Positions 32,284 through 43,562 of a DNA stretch of 64,000 bases are shown in pieces (the first letter of the stretch is position 1; every line of letters starts with the position of its first letter). The stretch is from Daldinia sp. FL1419 (taxonomy: Eukaryota > Ascomycota > Sordariomycetes > Xylariales > Hypoxylaceae), in the NCBI GenBank assembly GCA_025201765.1, contig MU623450.1:62001-126000 (forward strand), read 5' to 3'. The position numbers were made by a program, and so were the translations under genes. The notes below the pieces were generated by a model. That model was not told the origin of the DNA. It ran no database searches and worked only from the letters and a program-made list of their open reading frames with translations.

Positions 32284-34212
32284 CTCTGGATTTTGACAAG
32301 AAGAAGCAAATAAAGAAATGCTTAAGCAGGACGTAAGGTACCTATAGTTGGATACGGATGACTTATCGCTCATATATAGTTTCCTGTGGGAATACCAAGC
32401 AGGAGTAGCGATGATGGTTAATATATTATCACTAAATAGCCTAACCTATGGGAGAACGTTATAAGCCTCTCCCACACGACTTCCGCCTCTAGTCGAACTG
32501 CCGAGATGTAGAAGATCTCTGCATTAACCATCCCCGCGAGATAGGCAGTATCTTCTAAGAGAGTCCTAGGAAAACATAAATATAGAACTGGTTCATTTTG
32601 TGTTGGACGAAGGGTTGCCGGGTTTGCCAAGAATAGGTAACTATAAATATGATATCCCATTTTAGCACGGCCAAATATATCAACATAGAGGATGCAATTC
32701 AAGAGCTGCCCAAGTACTGGTATTTGTACTATTATACCCACCTTTCCGTGAAATCGTCCCCCAAACCCAAGGATACACCAAACAGAGAAGGGAGCAAGTA
32801 TCCACCGAGTATGCAAAGCTTAATTCAACGTATTAGCCCATATTAGGTGTATTAACTCATCGAAGAAGTGATACATGGGGCAATTCTCTCATATAAAAGC
32901 TCGTCAACTGAGTTTACATCGTCTAAAGCGTGTAGAGCGTGGACTTGGGTAGAGCATTCCGTAGAGGCTATAGGCAGTACAGAACAGGAGGTTGAAAAAT
33001 GTCGTCTTTCCTAAGGTTATGTTCGATGTACCATGATTTTCATCATGGGATTATGATCTCGAGATTTCCCTATATTATATTTAACAATAACTACTACGAA
33101 TCGTAGTCTTTGAGTATTTCAAGACAATGTGTCCATCGAGCAGTGCAAAATGATGCCCAAGACCCGTACAGTAAGTAAGCATCGTGTTAGCACATGAGGT
33201 AGGTTCCTCTCTATAGCTCGACATGAAGCCTCTCTGGAAGAGAGATCCCTGGGCAATAGGAAATGGTATCCCGAGCACTGATAACCCAGGATGCTTGGAA
33301 CGCATGCGATATAAGTGATATAAAGCCAACCAGATAGCCAATACCCCTTCGCGAGTGGAATGGGATGCTTGTCTAATGTATACGTTCTCACTAAGAAATA
33401 TCGTAAATATCGTAGGTATTCGACGCAATTCCTTGGCCACTCGTTCGAACACGAGGTGGTACATAGGTATAAGGCAGATACGTCACGAATCCTCTCAATA
33501 TTAACTAGGTAACTAGAGCATCAGCAGGCAAAGAGTTCACTACCCCCTTGAAGTACAGATCAACTTTGGCTAGGTTTTTATTTGTTAGGATACTAGCTTG
33601 TGGCCAGTTGGGACTCAAGGGATACTTGGTGCCTGGGTAGCTAAGTAACCTCGAGATGCACTGTGTATCGTACGATTTAAGCATGTGTGAATCGCATCGT
33701 AAAGTTGCTACCAAGGGATTCAAGTGGACTTGATCTATTTAGTACAAACATTTAGAAAAAAAAACGGCAAACACCGGAGGCATTTTTTAAAGATTTATAG
33801 TCCGTGCTCTTGAATGTTTGCACCTGCGCTAACTCGATTCTAATTTCATTAATCGGCAAATAAGGGATGAGGTTTGTGAAGCATCCCTACCAGAGATGTC
33901 AGTCATCGTTATGCAATTCCTCAGTCACAATATTAACTTGTTGGTAGGCAGGCAATCCGTCGCATCTTACAGGCTATTCCCACTATCTTTGTTTGGCGAT
34001 CAGCGGAGATCGTTTCCATCCAATATCTTTTTTTTTTTTTCATCATATGTCGGATAAATATCCATGTTCAGATCGGTCGCCCAATAGGGCAGGAAAGCAG
34101 GCTAAAGCATTTCATATATAAGTTAATGAGTTCTCGCTGCTTTCATTGACAATATATCTCATTTGCGGCACCACATCGCATCATTACCACATCGTCTCAA
34201 AGTCAATTCAAG
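32284..34212. other. Gene-poor intergenic region
   Basis: 1.93 kb. A 127-codon ATG-started frame on the minus strand (33081-33464) and others of 60-130 codons exist, but none shows a recognisable domain and several start only at non-ATG codons. A T-run lies at 34028-34040. No gene called. Confidence 0.5.
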
Positions 34213-34942
34213 ATGTATTTCCCATCCGTGATTCTCCTAGCCTTGGCCTCCAGCGCCGCCGCGTCGGTCGTCCCGGCACCCCACCGAGTCCGCGCCGATC
34301 CTACGCCGACAGGATGCGCATCTTCGGCAATATCTACCGAGACTACGATCAACCGGGGTGGTGAGGGTATCTGGGTTGTCGGACCCTCCGCCAAGGATCT
34401 GAACGAACTTTACACCGTCCAACAGACCGACTGGCTCGACAACGACAAGCAGAAGATTCTCGACAAGTGCGGCAGTATCTGTTTGGCAGGAAACAACACC
34501 GCCGACGCCGGTACTTGGCTTCCTAGCGGAAAGTACTATGAAGGTGGTTTCGTGGTAAGTATAATTGACCCCTGAATTCCATGAACTCGGGTTGCTGACG
34601 ATTAATACCTAGTAAGTATAATATAATAATACGGCTCTTGCTTCTCTTCATTCAAACAGAGATCAAAACCATGTATAAATTCGAGGCTAGGGTGCTAACT
34701 AATATATCAGCAACACGCCGGGCGGAAACAACCCTGATCACCTCCTATGGCAGTGCTCATGCTATGACCGTGCCGTGACACAAGATGATCTTGTCCCAGG
34801 AGCAGGAACTTGGAACGGCGCCAACCCGGGGAGTGGCACAAGTAAGGTTACCCCTTTTTATTATCGAGTGCTTTGTCTGCTACCCGGTGCATTAACCCAA
34901 GGGCATCTGCTAATCGTGACAGTCATCAACCGCAAGTGTTAA
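34213..34942 (+). CDS. Small secreted six-Cys protein, 163 aa, with predicted stwintron
   Basis: Exons 34213-34553, 34711-34841 and 34923-34942. A signal peptide (MYFPSVILLALASSAAAS) is followed by a mature part with six Cys (35, 86, 90, 129, 131, 163) and WxC-type motifs (LLWQCSCYD). No enzyme motif. This is the profile of an effector or antimicrobial-like secreted protein, but no function is assigned. The first intervening sequence cannot be removed as one GT-AG intron without causing an early stop. Reading it as an intron within an intron's donor restores frame (GGFVNTPGGNNPDHLLWQC). The last intron (34842-34922) is ordinary, with CTAAT branch and GACAG acceptor, and joins to the final Cys and stop. 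Confidence 0.72.
34554..34710 (+). other. Predicted [D1,2] stwintron (intron nested in the donor of another intron)
   Basis: Internal intron 34555-34612 (58 nt: GTAAGTATAAT donor, TGACG/ATTAATAC branch area, CCTAG acceptor). Its removal joins G34554 to T34613, creating GTAAGTATAAT, the donor of the external intron. The external intron is G34554 plus 34613-34710 (99 nt), ending GCTAACTAATATATCAG with a classic branch point. Only this two-step excision leaves exon phase 2 at GT34553 joined to C34711 as GTC (Val). Both donors share the same 11 bases. Confidence 0.72.
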
Positions 34943-35898
34943 TTGCACCAGTTTACAAATGCGGCGCATTTAAAGGCATTGCGTACCTAGGTAGATGTGC
35001 GCAGATTTGTGTCTAGGTACATTTCAAATGTAAAATGAAAAAGATGAAAAAAATAAAATAGAAAAGATAGAAAAATAAAAAATAAAAAAAAGAGGTTACA
35101 ATCAAGCCTCAGAGCTTTTCTAACTCCCTATGAACCAATGTTGACTTGAGGCATAAATAATGGAGGGTTTCATAGATTGTAAATACGGTGATGGTATTGG
35201 ATTAAGGAAAAAAGAAAAAAAAAAGAAAAAGAAAACAACCAACATCGGTTTCTTTTAGCCATTTGGCTGCCGCGTCGAATCGCGTCGAATCACCTGTGCG
35301 ACCTTGGTTGTATTGTAAACACCGATAAGGGCGCGATGCTTTAAAAAGAGGAAGGCTGCGATTGAAGCAATGGTACCCTAATGGCATACGTGTTCCTATC
35401 GGCTTCCTGCCGTGTGACGGTGCAGGCCGCCGTCCGACTACACATGATGTATGGATACCAACAACGGAAGAACACGCATCTCGGCCAACATCTCGTGGTT
35501 TATATCAGAGCCGAGATGATATATTCCCTAGCTTAGCTTCTAATGCCCCCCTTTACCGTAGTTAAACAGTAATAGGTAGCCTATGGATCTTATCTGTCTC
35601 TACCTAGGTATGTACAATTTATGTATTTGACGACGCGGCATCTCCAAATAGACCTGTCATATATCGCCTACGTAAATACATGTATTTACTTACCTACCTA
35701 CATCCTAGGTACACGCATTGAACCTACGTAACTTAAGTGCATATGTTATGCGCGCGTTGGTAGGGTAAGGCGGTTTGACGCAAGGCAAACGGAAGCTTCC
35801 AACTTCTTTCTTTCTTCATACTTCACCTTCGTACTGATACTTCTTATTAACTCCTCTTTCCTCAGTCTCTAAACTTTTCGGACTCGCTTATCGCCAAA
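34943..35898. other. Intergenic region
   Basis: Two exact TACCTAGGTA copies (34984-34993 and 35601-35610), an A-rich stretch at 35035-35095, and a purine-rich stretch near 35208-35234. The 100 bp before the dynamin ATG are CT-rich. No gene. Confidence 0.6.
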
Positions 35899-38145
35899 AT
35901 GGTGCTCAATTTTAACGCGGACACTCTTAATGGACTCTGCTCCAAGGATCAACTTGAGCTACTGGACTCCGTCGACCATCTACGTCTTCAGGGAATCGAC
36001 CATTACATATCCCTGCCGCAGATAATTGTTTGCGGAGATCAATCATCCGGTAAGAGCTCGGTGTTGGAAGCCATATCGGGAGTCCCATTCCCTGTCAAGA
36101 GTAATCTTTGTACTTGTTTCCCTACAGAGCTGGTTCTTCGACGAGCAGCTGACACAGGAGTTACTGTTTCCATCATTCCGGACGACCCCCTCAAGTCCCC
36201 GGGAAAGAATGGCGCCGATAAGTTCCACCAAGAGCTTGAAGGCTTCGAAGGCTTCCCGGATCTAGTCGAAAAGGCCAAAGTGGCCATGGGAATTTCGGCC
36301 TCCGAGAAATCTTTTTCTAAGGACCGACTTAGAGTTGAAATTACAGGTCCAGATCGTCCTCATCTCACGATTATTGATATGCCGGGCCTAATCCACACAG
36401 AGACGAAATCGCAGAGCGCGGCCGACGTCAGACTAGTTCGACAGCTCGTCGAGAACTATATGAAACAATCCAGGAGCATTATCCTGGCAGTCGTCTCCGC
36501 AAAGAATGACTTTGCGAACCAGATAGTATTGAACCTGGCTCAAAGGGTCGATAGAACGGGTAGTCGTACTATGGGTGTCATCACAAAACCAGACACTTTA
36601 GTACCAGGATCTGGCAGCGAGTCGCTCTACATATCGCTGGCAAAGAATGGACAAGTCAACTTTGACCTCGGTTGGCATGTTCTGAAGAACCTCGACTCAG
36701 AAACTCAGAAAGGATCCTCTCTCTTAAGCCAGCGCAATGCAGAAGAAGCACGATTCTTTTCTCAAGGTGTTTGGAAAAGCCTCTCCTCATCGATGCTGGG
36801 GATCAATGAACTTAGAAAGAAACTCAGTAGTATCCTTCTCCGTCAAATCGCTCTCGAATTACCAAGTCTCATCCACGAAATTGAGCGTGGGTTAGAGGTA
36901 TCGCGCAAACAACTCGAAGAACTTGGAGAGCCACGCCGCACGATCGATGAACAACGGCTTCGACTCTTACAGATCAGCCAAGACTTCCAATCGATCGTCG
37001 AGCGTTCCATAAGTGGAACGTATAACGACGCGTTCTTCGAAGATCCCGAGACGCCTCGTGGATATAGCCAAAGAATCCGGGCGACCGTGCAAAACTTGAA
37101 TAGGGAATTCTCAGAGAAGCTTACCAAAGGAGGCCACAAGCGCGAGATATCACACCATACGGGCTCGAATCCTGATGGTCCTCAGTACATCACTAGAGAT
37201 AAATTTCTCGACAAAATTCAAGCTGTGATGGAAAGAACCCGCGGTCGGGAACTCCCTGGAATATTCAGTCCCATGGTTGTAGCTGATCTATTTCACCAAC
37301 AATCGTCTCCATGGGAACAAATTGCACAGAATCACGTCATGAAATCCTGGGAGGCCGTGAAGACATTCATTGAGCACGTTGTGATTCATGTTGCAGACAC
37401 GCCGTCCAGCAAGTCTTCGATCGGCAAATCTCTGCTCGATTATGTGTGCCACCCAGCTCTCGACGACCTTCTTATCCAAGCTAAGGTTAAGACGACCGAA
37501 ATTCTCAACTCACAGCGAAATCTTCACCCTGTTACGTATAATAAAGAATATGCGGAGACTATCAAGAGAGTCGGCAAGTCCCAGAGAGATGAATTTTCGC
37601 GAATCGTAGAACAATTCTTTGGCATATCCCTTGAATCATCATCACACCATCTCAGTCAAAGGTATTATGACCTCAATGTACTCCTCAATAGGCTATCTGA
37701 TACCACCCCGGAGCCGAACGTCGAACGCCTCGCGGCATCCGAGGCCCTCGATCGCATGCAAGCGTATTACGATGTTAGTACTTCCTATCGGTTCCCTTTG
37801 GGTTTACGATTAATAGCTTACTAAAATCTCTTAATCTAGATCGCTATGAAACGGTTTGTTGATAACATTGCCACCGAAGCCATTGAGCAGAAACTACTCG
37901 CGGCTCTCCCAAACATTCTCTCTCCTGTAGCAGTCTTTAGTATGCCGCCTGAACTAACAGAACGCATCGCTGGCGAGTCTCAAGAAAGTCGTGAGCTGCG
38001 AGAGGAACTAACCAAGAAGATCAAAATCCTCCAGGAAGGATCGGATACTTGCAAGCGTTTTGTTGATTCAAAACTAACTAACGGTAAGATATATCTCCTG
38101 CCAAACTACACGGACCTAGAACTAATTCTAGGTTCTGAAGAGTAG
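35899..38145 (+). CDS. Dynamin-family GTPase (Mx/Vps1-like layout)
   Basis: Exons 35899-37773, 37840-38083 and probably 38132-38145; 710 aa. Intron 1 (66 bp, GTTAGT donor, TACTAAAA branch) is required for frame. GTPase motifs: G1 GDQSSGKSS (46-54), G2 Thr in CFPTELVLRR (about 75), G3 DMPGL (160-164), G4 TKPD (229-232). The middle domain has helices around NREFSEKL, and the C-terminal GED region reads ALDRMQAYYDIAMKRFVDNI. No PH or proline-rich domain, so it is not classical endocytic dynamin. Fungal proteins of this shape are a divergent dynamin group; a role in membrane remodelling is inferred. The last 48-bp intron is a multiple of three and may be retained (then 726 aa). Confidence 0.9.
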
Positions 38146-38874
38146 ATAGTATATCTCCCCGTCCAGCAAAGCCTATTACTTAAGACGCATCGTGAGACGA
38201 CAAGTTTCGTAATACTAAAGTTGCGGGCGTTGAAGCGTTCAATGGCAAACTATAGGGAGGGAATGAATGAAAGAGTACGGGTCAACCAACGAGAAGAATC
38301 TATCCCTGGCTTTACGTAGGGACACTCAAGATGTCTCCTGAAGATGCAAATACAGAAGGACTGGAGCCAGGCCACTCTAATTCGACGTATCTACCACGTG
38401 TAACTAACGAGTAGCTCTCTGCTAAATCATTACATGTCTTGTATGAATTCTCGAGCTCTGCTTTGGCGAGCCCTCTTTAATGCAGTCCCCAAGGCTATGC
38501 AGGCCCTCCACTCTAGTGATATTGCCGATGTAATGTTAAACCAATGAACTTGTTTGTACATCAATCTCGGTGTAAATTGACTCAGCCATGCTTCTCTCGT
38601 GATGCCCGTTTCCAATGCTGCCAATATCCAACCGAATGCGAATAAATAATCGTATGTTGAAAACAAAAAGAAGACTCCAGTAATGTCTCTAATTAAAACC
38701 CGGTAAACAAAAAAAGAAGTCGAAAAAATATTTCGAAAACATCAAAGTGGGTATACAACGCCTCAACCATGCGGATGCAATAAACGTGATCCTCAAAACT
38801 AGTCTGTCGTCGCATGAGTTTTTTCATTCGTCGTCCCCAAAAGATAAAAAATAAAAATGAAAATGAAAAAAAAC
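38146..38874. other. Convergent intergenic region
   Basis: 729 bp between the ends of the dynamin (plus) and the orphan gene (minus). A/T-rich near 38690-38870; no gene. Confidence 0.55.
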
Positions 38875-39660
38875 CTATCGGCCCAGGAGCCAGCCCATTT
38901 TCTTGCCGCCGCTTCCTTCCTTCTCCCCGGCCTCGTCGCAGTCGAGCTCGAGCCGGTACCGTCGAACACTCCCTGTGTCGTCGTCGAACCCAACCCTTCG
39001 ATTCGCCTTGGACACGAAGCAGTCAGGGACTATGTGCTTCATTATCCAACCCTTGACGCCTCGGCTTGCGGCGTCAATGGCAGCGTACTCGAGACGCCTG
39101 GTGTGGTCGCTGGTCCAGTAGTGGGTCGTCTGCGGTGGAGGAGGATATGATAATTCGGCGTCGTGCGCCGCCGCCGCCGCCGCCTCCTCCTCCTCCTCTT
39201 CCTCGCCTACACCCCCAGAGAGTGATTCCGGGGGAGGAAAATAGTAATACGTAGTTTGTTGTTGCGGTAGTTGTACTGAATGCGACGGCTGTGAGCTCTT
39301 GTGTTTCAGGTGCGAAGTTGAAGTAGATTTCACGGCGCGGCGCACTGAAGGCCGCGTTCGCGGTCGAGTCTGAGTGGAGCTCGTAGACATGGTGGAATTG
39401 CGCCGCTGAGCGGATCGCGATTCGATGGACGTAGACCGGGGAGATATGGACTCATACCCGGAATCGTGACGAATTATAGGCTTGAATTCACGCCTTTCCT
39501 CTCCGCGAGGAGCATCATCAGTTTCCACGGCGGTAGACGCGGTGGGAGTATCGTATAATTCGATGTTGTGGAAGCTATGGTACGCAGTATCGGACGTAGC
39601 GACACTAGCGGCGGAGTGAGACCTATAGAGGTCTGCCGGTAATGGTGTGAGCCGTGACAT
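38875..39660 (-). CDS. Uncharacterised protein with conserved-looking C-terminal block, 261 aa
   Basis: Single exon, ATG at 39660. The N-terminal 140 residues are Ser/Thr/Arg-rich and disordered. Low-complexity runs (seven Glu followed by six Ala, near residues 155-170) come from GCC/CTC trinucleotide tracts. The C-terminal part (TTHYWTSDHTRRLEYAAIDA, then SRGVKGWIMKHIVPDCF, FDDDTGSVRRYRLEL) looks folded and resembles a block I associate with ascomycete proteins of unknown function; that memory is not verified. No signal peptide or membrane segment. Function unknown. Confidence 0.65.
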   Translation of the reverse strand: MSRLTPLPADLYRSHSAASVATSDTAYHSFHNIELYDTPTASTAVETDDAPRGEERREFKPIIRHDSGYESISPRSTSIESRSAQRRNSTMSTSSTQTRPRTRPSVRRAVKSTSTSHLKHKSSQPSHSVQLPQQQTTYYYFPPPESLSGGVGEEEEEEEAAAAAAHDAELSYPPPPQTTHYWTSDHTRRLEYAAIDAASRGVKGWIMKHIVPDCFVSKANRRVGFDDDTGSVRRYRLELDCDEAGEKEGSGGKKMGWLLGR

Positions 39661-40519
39661 CTTGGCCGGGATGAGTATTCTCTCGATACATCGAAAAGAT
39701 GCCTAAGGAGTAAGCCCTAATATAGTACACCTAAGGTACTTGGGTTTGTGGGATATCGAAGATTAAGTAAGGGATACGAATGATCGATCACGGGAGCGCA
39801 GAGATGGGCTCCTCTTTAAAGAGAAACTCTGGAAGCCTTTTTTCCCCTCCTCCTTCTTCTTCTTCTCCTTCTTTCTACTATGTTACCACGGTGAGACGGC
39901 GACTCGGGATGAATAAGTCAGGGTAAACTAGAATGAAGTTGCGGTCTGAATTCAAATCATTCCAAAATGGAGTGATGGGTAAGAACTCAATCTGCGGGAA
40001 ACGGTGAAGATGGGGAGGGTTTTGGTGGATATAGGACGAATATTTCCGCCTATGCGGACCCATAAAGCGCTTTCGTTTCCAAGTTCGAATGTGGTTCTTC
40101 CAAACCCTGTAGACTCAGGAGTAATCTTGCGAAGCACAAATAATATTGAGTATTTATGTAAAAATGGTAACTCTGAATGATAAATAGGGCAATCCGTACC
40201 AAGAACCAAGAATATACACGGTACGAAATAGACAGAGTATCGGGGGGGGGGGATTATTTTAGACGACGAGAAACCTTGTAGCCCTGCAGAGAGCTAAGAG
40301 CGGTTTATTGAATGTTCATCGTCTAAATTTGTTGGGTGAAGAAGCGGTCTGGAGTCGCTTGACTTTTTTAGGGAACCAAAGACAATTATCGTGACCGGCA
40401 CGACCCCGCCGGTTGCGCCAAAAGACCCCACGTCTTCTCGCTATCGTTAGTTTAGGTATGTACCTACTATGTATGTGAGTGGAATAAGTGGAATAGGTGG
40501 AATATGGGGAGCGGCGGTC

Positions 40520-40546
40520 CCAGGGCTACCAGGGCTACCAGGGCTA
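40520..40546 (+). repeat. 9-bp tandem repeat CCAGGGCTA x3
   Basis: Three exact head-to-tail copies, followed by a partial fourth. Located in the gene-free region. Confidence 0.9.
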
Positions 40547-41523
40547 CCAGGGGCTTGGCGGGCGTGTAATTCTTGAGGAATCTTGAGAAAACCAGGAGCC
40601 CGGAACCTTCAGCGGGACGAATATATTTAATGTGGACGGACAACGGGGAGGGCGTCTATTCTATTCTTGTAAGGTAACGAAAGGACGAGAGGGACTGGCT
40701 TGAATGTTGACCACGGTGGGCGGTTCTGTGCTTGTGTGCCTCGTGGATACTATGTAGGTAGGTTATCCAAACATTCAAGTATGACGGCCGTAGCCCTTGC
40801 ATCAAACGTGCATGCAGGGAACGGCAAAACGGGATGGCCCTAGTCTTGTAAGATCAGGATTGGCGATGGTGGTTCGTCGATAGGTTGAGAAATCCGATGT
40901 CGCTGACGATACCAATAAGTCACCCCAAACCTCGTCTGCATTAGTGAGAGAGTAGACTCCGCTTGGCAGTGGAGAGTCGATAAAAGACCCCGGTCCCCTA
41001 TGATGAGTACATGATAACTACGGTTAGGTTATAATTATGAGAGAAGAGAAGGGGGTTTAATAAAAAGAAGAATGAAAAAAAAAAAAAAAAAGGAGTTATT
41101 AACGAGTTTGTCTCTGGTTCGGGTATCCATTGATATACAAGATGTCGAATCTTTCTAAGACCCATCGCCATTCTTTTTTCTAGAAGCTTGTGAATATCCC
41201 TCGACTTTCACATGCTTCGCCCTCAAGCAAGCCTTCTCGCTACACCAATCTACGTATATAGATGAGAAAGACAAGGGTAGCGTGGCTTTCGATCCCGCGC
41301 GTCACAAGGGTGGCTTGGGTACATACGTAAAGTCTATCTATCAAGAGCTGCGTTTGGCAACATCACCTGGCGCAATCTCTACCAATGGTCTCGAGAGCAT
41401 GTCACTCAGCTATATCGATGTGGCCAATAATGGCGCGTCGCGTACCTGTCGATGAAACCTCGTCAGAAGGCTATTAATCCTTCTCGTGGGTTATTATGCA
41501 TCTCCCCGAGCCCACTTAGGCAC

Positions 41524-41551
41524 GCTTGCTTGCTTGCTTGCTCGCTCGCTT
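41524..41551 (+). repeat. GCTT/GCTC tetranucleotide microsatellite
   Basis: About four GCTT units followed by GCTC units. Simple slippage repeat. Confidence 0.9.
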
Positions 41552-41720
41552 CTAGACCTCCCGAGGGGTTCTTCCAATAATATCCCGTCTAAATATTCGA
41601 ACCTCGGGCATTAAGTTTTGTGTGAGACGTTAGACGAAAGGGTCCAATAAGGGTTCACGTTCGACGGCGTTGGAGAGAGACGGCCGTCTTATGAGTCCCT
41701 GGATATAAAGAGAGCCTAGG

Positions 41721-41770
41721 TATCCAGTATCCCATATCCAGTATCCAGTATCCAGTATCCAATATCCAGT
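41721..41770 (+). repeat. 7-bp ATCCAGT-type tandem repeat
   Basis: Six or more imperfect copies of ATCCAGT with small interruptions (ATCCCAT, ATCCAAT). Confidence 0.85.
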
Positions 41771-43562
41771 CAGCTGTAGTCGCTAACCTCGCTGTTTTAA
41801 ATTCTCTGCTGACCACCGATTGAGCAATTTTGCTAACATTACCAGCGGCAGATCACTAATAAGCCTTGCCAGCCAATCTGTTCGACCTTGCCCACTTTGC
41901 GTGACGTGACGTGACGTGCCTTGGTAGGACTTATCAGCAGCTATGCATGTAAATAATCTCCAGAATTTTATTTGAGACGCAATGCACCTCATGATCTGCC
42001 TTGGTGGATATATCCAAAAAAAAAAAAATTAAAATTTTTTTTTTCTCTTTTCTCTTTTTTCTACTTAAGTTGAAGATCGGGTAAAAATGGCGGAGCATCG
42101 TGAACATTCGGATTTCATACAGTTATGGCTAAACTTCGGGTTATCTCAAGACAACCTATACAGACAGTCTGTAATACAGTCTGTGCGCCCAACCGTTTTC
42201 TTGACAAAGGACTCTCTGTGATGCCGTCTTGCGAGAGTGTCTTATTAGTTCCTTGCAGACTATGCAATCCGGCAACTAAGCAACAGATATAACTAATAGC
42301 TATTAACAATATTAACTTATGCCGTTTCTTATATCGACAATTACCTAGTTGGTCATTGCTCAAATCGCTTCTTTATGTGAATAGTGAGTGAGTACCTAGC
42401 GTTGTGCCTCTCGCTATTTTCGTTTAATTTATTCAAGTTACTTCTGAAGACCTTACTCCTGCACTAGGATTCAGATCAAGTCTATTTAGGTATCTACCAA
42501 AATGTGTTAATGGGACTAACCAATATAATAGACTTGTCGGGGATCTGCTGAATGAATAGAGAGTACTGGTTGTTATTCGGGTTATGTAGGTAGGTACCTA
42601 TAAATTCGATCATTACGAAAAGCCTCGTTTTGAATCATACTATAATGTATAAAATAGCAATAGCTATCATTTGGCCCTTCAGCTTTGGGATGTGCATACG
42701 GGCACACTTTTTTTCTATTTCCCCTGAGTCTTTATAGACTCCTTCTCCGCAAATGAGTAACCAAATAAGGTCAACCGTATCTAGGTATTCATGGACAACA
42801 CAAGTATCACGTACATTACACTCCTTATATTCCTTACTTAGTTCCTACGAAACCTTCCTGGACCCTTCTAGTTTCCCCCTATATATTGTCGCGTTGTTGC
42901 ATGCAAAGTTTTGAGGTCAAAAATGCAGTTTCGTGTTCCTCTACGGCCCAAGACCATAGCAGTCTTTATTATCCCTAACTACCTAGTTAGCTTTAACTAC
43001 CTAGAATTGTTATTGTTATATCTAGGCGTTGCCCCCTAGTTTTGTGTTACCTGCTGGTAAATACTTAATTTAAGCGCCAGCAACTCTTTGAAATGACCTA
43101 GGTAGATCTAGACCCGGCCCCTCGCTCCTATTCTTATTCCTGTTCCTTAGGATTCTCTCCAGACTCGGTCTTGTACCGTGAACTCTCACTGTCAGCTTTC
43201 AAGGACCTCCTTTCTATCAGCCGCGCCCACGCTCAATCATAAATCTGCTTAGATATCCTGGTTAAAATAGCCATTCTCGCCCTCTTCCTCTAGGGTTATT
43301 TATTGCTTCCACTAGCTGTAACGCTGCAGACAGGCTACTCTTTTGTTTCAAAATTACCTGGTAGCTCGTAGAATGGGTCTATGTTTTCATGTTATTCCTA
43401 TCAGCCATCTCAACCACTTTTGGATGCTGGTTGACGGAAGAATTGTTCACTACGTAAGACGATTTTTTGGGCACCTAAAGCGCATTTACTAGGTATACCT
43501 AATTGGTTGGAATGGGAATTGCCTGATCGATATTTCTCACATCATGAGTTAGGCGGTGTTTT

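Larger units (their letters stand above)
39661..43562. other. Large gene-free region (about 3.9 kb) with simple repeats
   Basis: No open frame with family features on either strand. It contains a G-run near 40243-40252, a 9-bp CCAGGGCTA tandem repeat (40520-40546), a 19-A run near 41072-41090, (GCTT/GCTC)n at 41524-41551, an ATCCAGT repeat at 41721-41770, and a mixed A/T stretch near 42015-42060. These may be regulatory or degenerate repeat DNA. Confidence 0.55.

Noticed and set aside
32418..32816. 132-codon hydrophobic minus-strand ORF
   Set aside because: Starts only at TTG; no ATG and no splice evidence.
33081..33464. 127-codon minus-strand ORF
   Set aside because: ATG-started and fairly long, but no recognisable domain and overlapping frames of similar length. 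Left uncalled.
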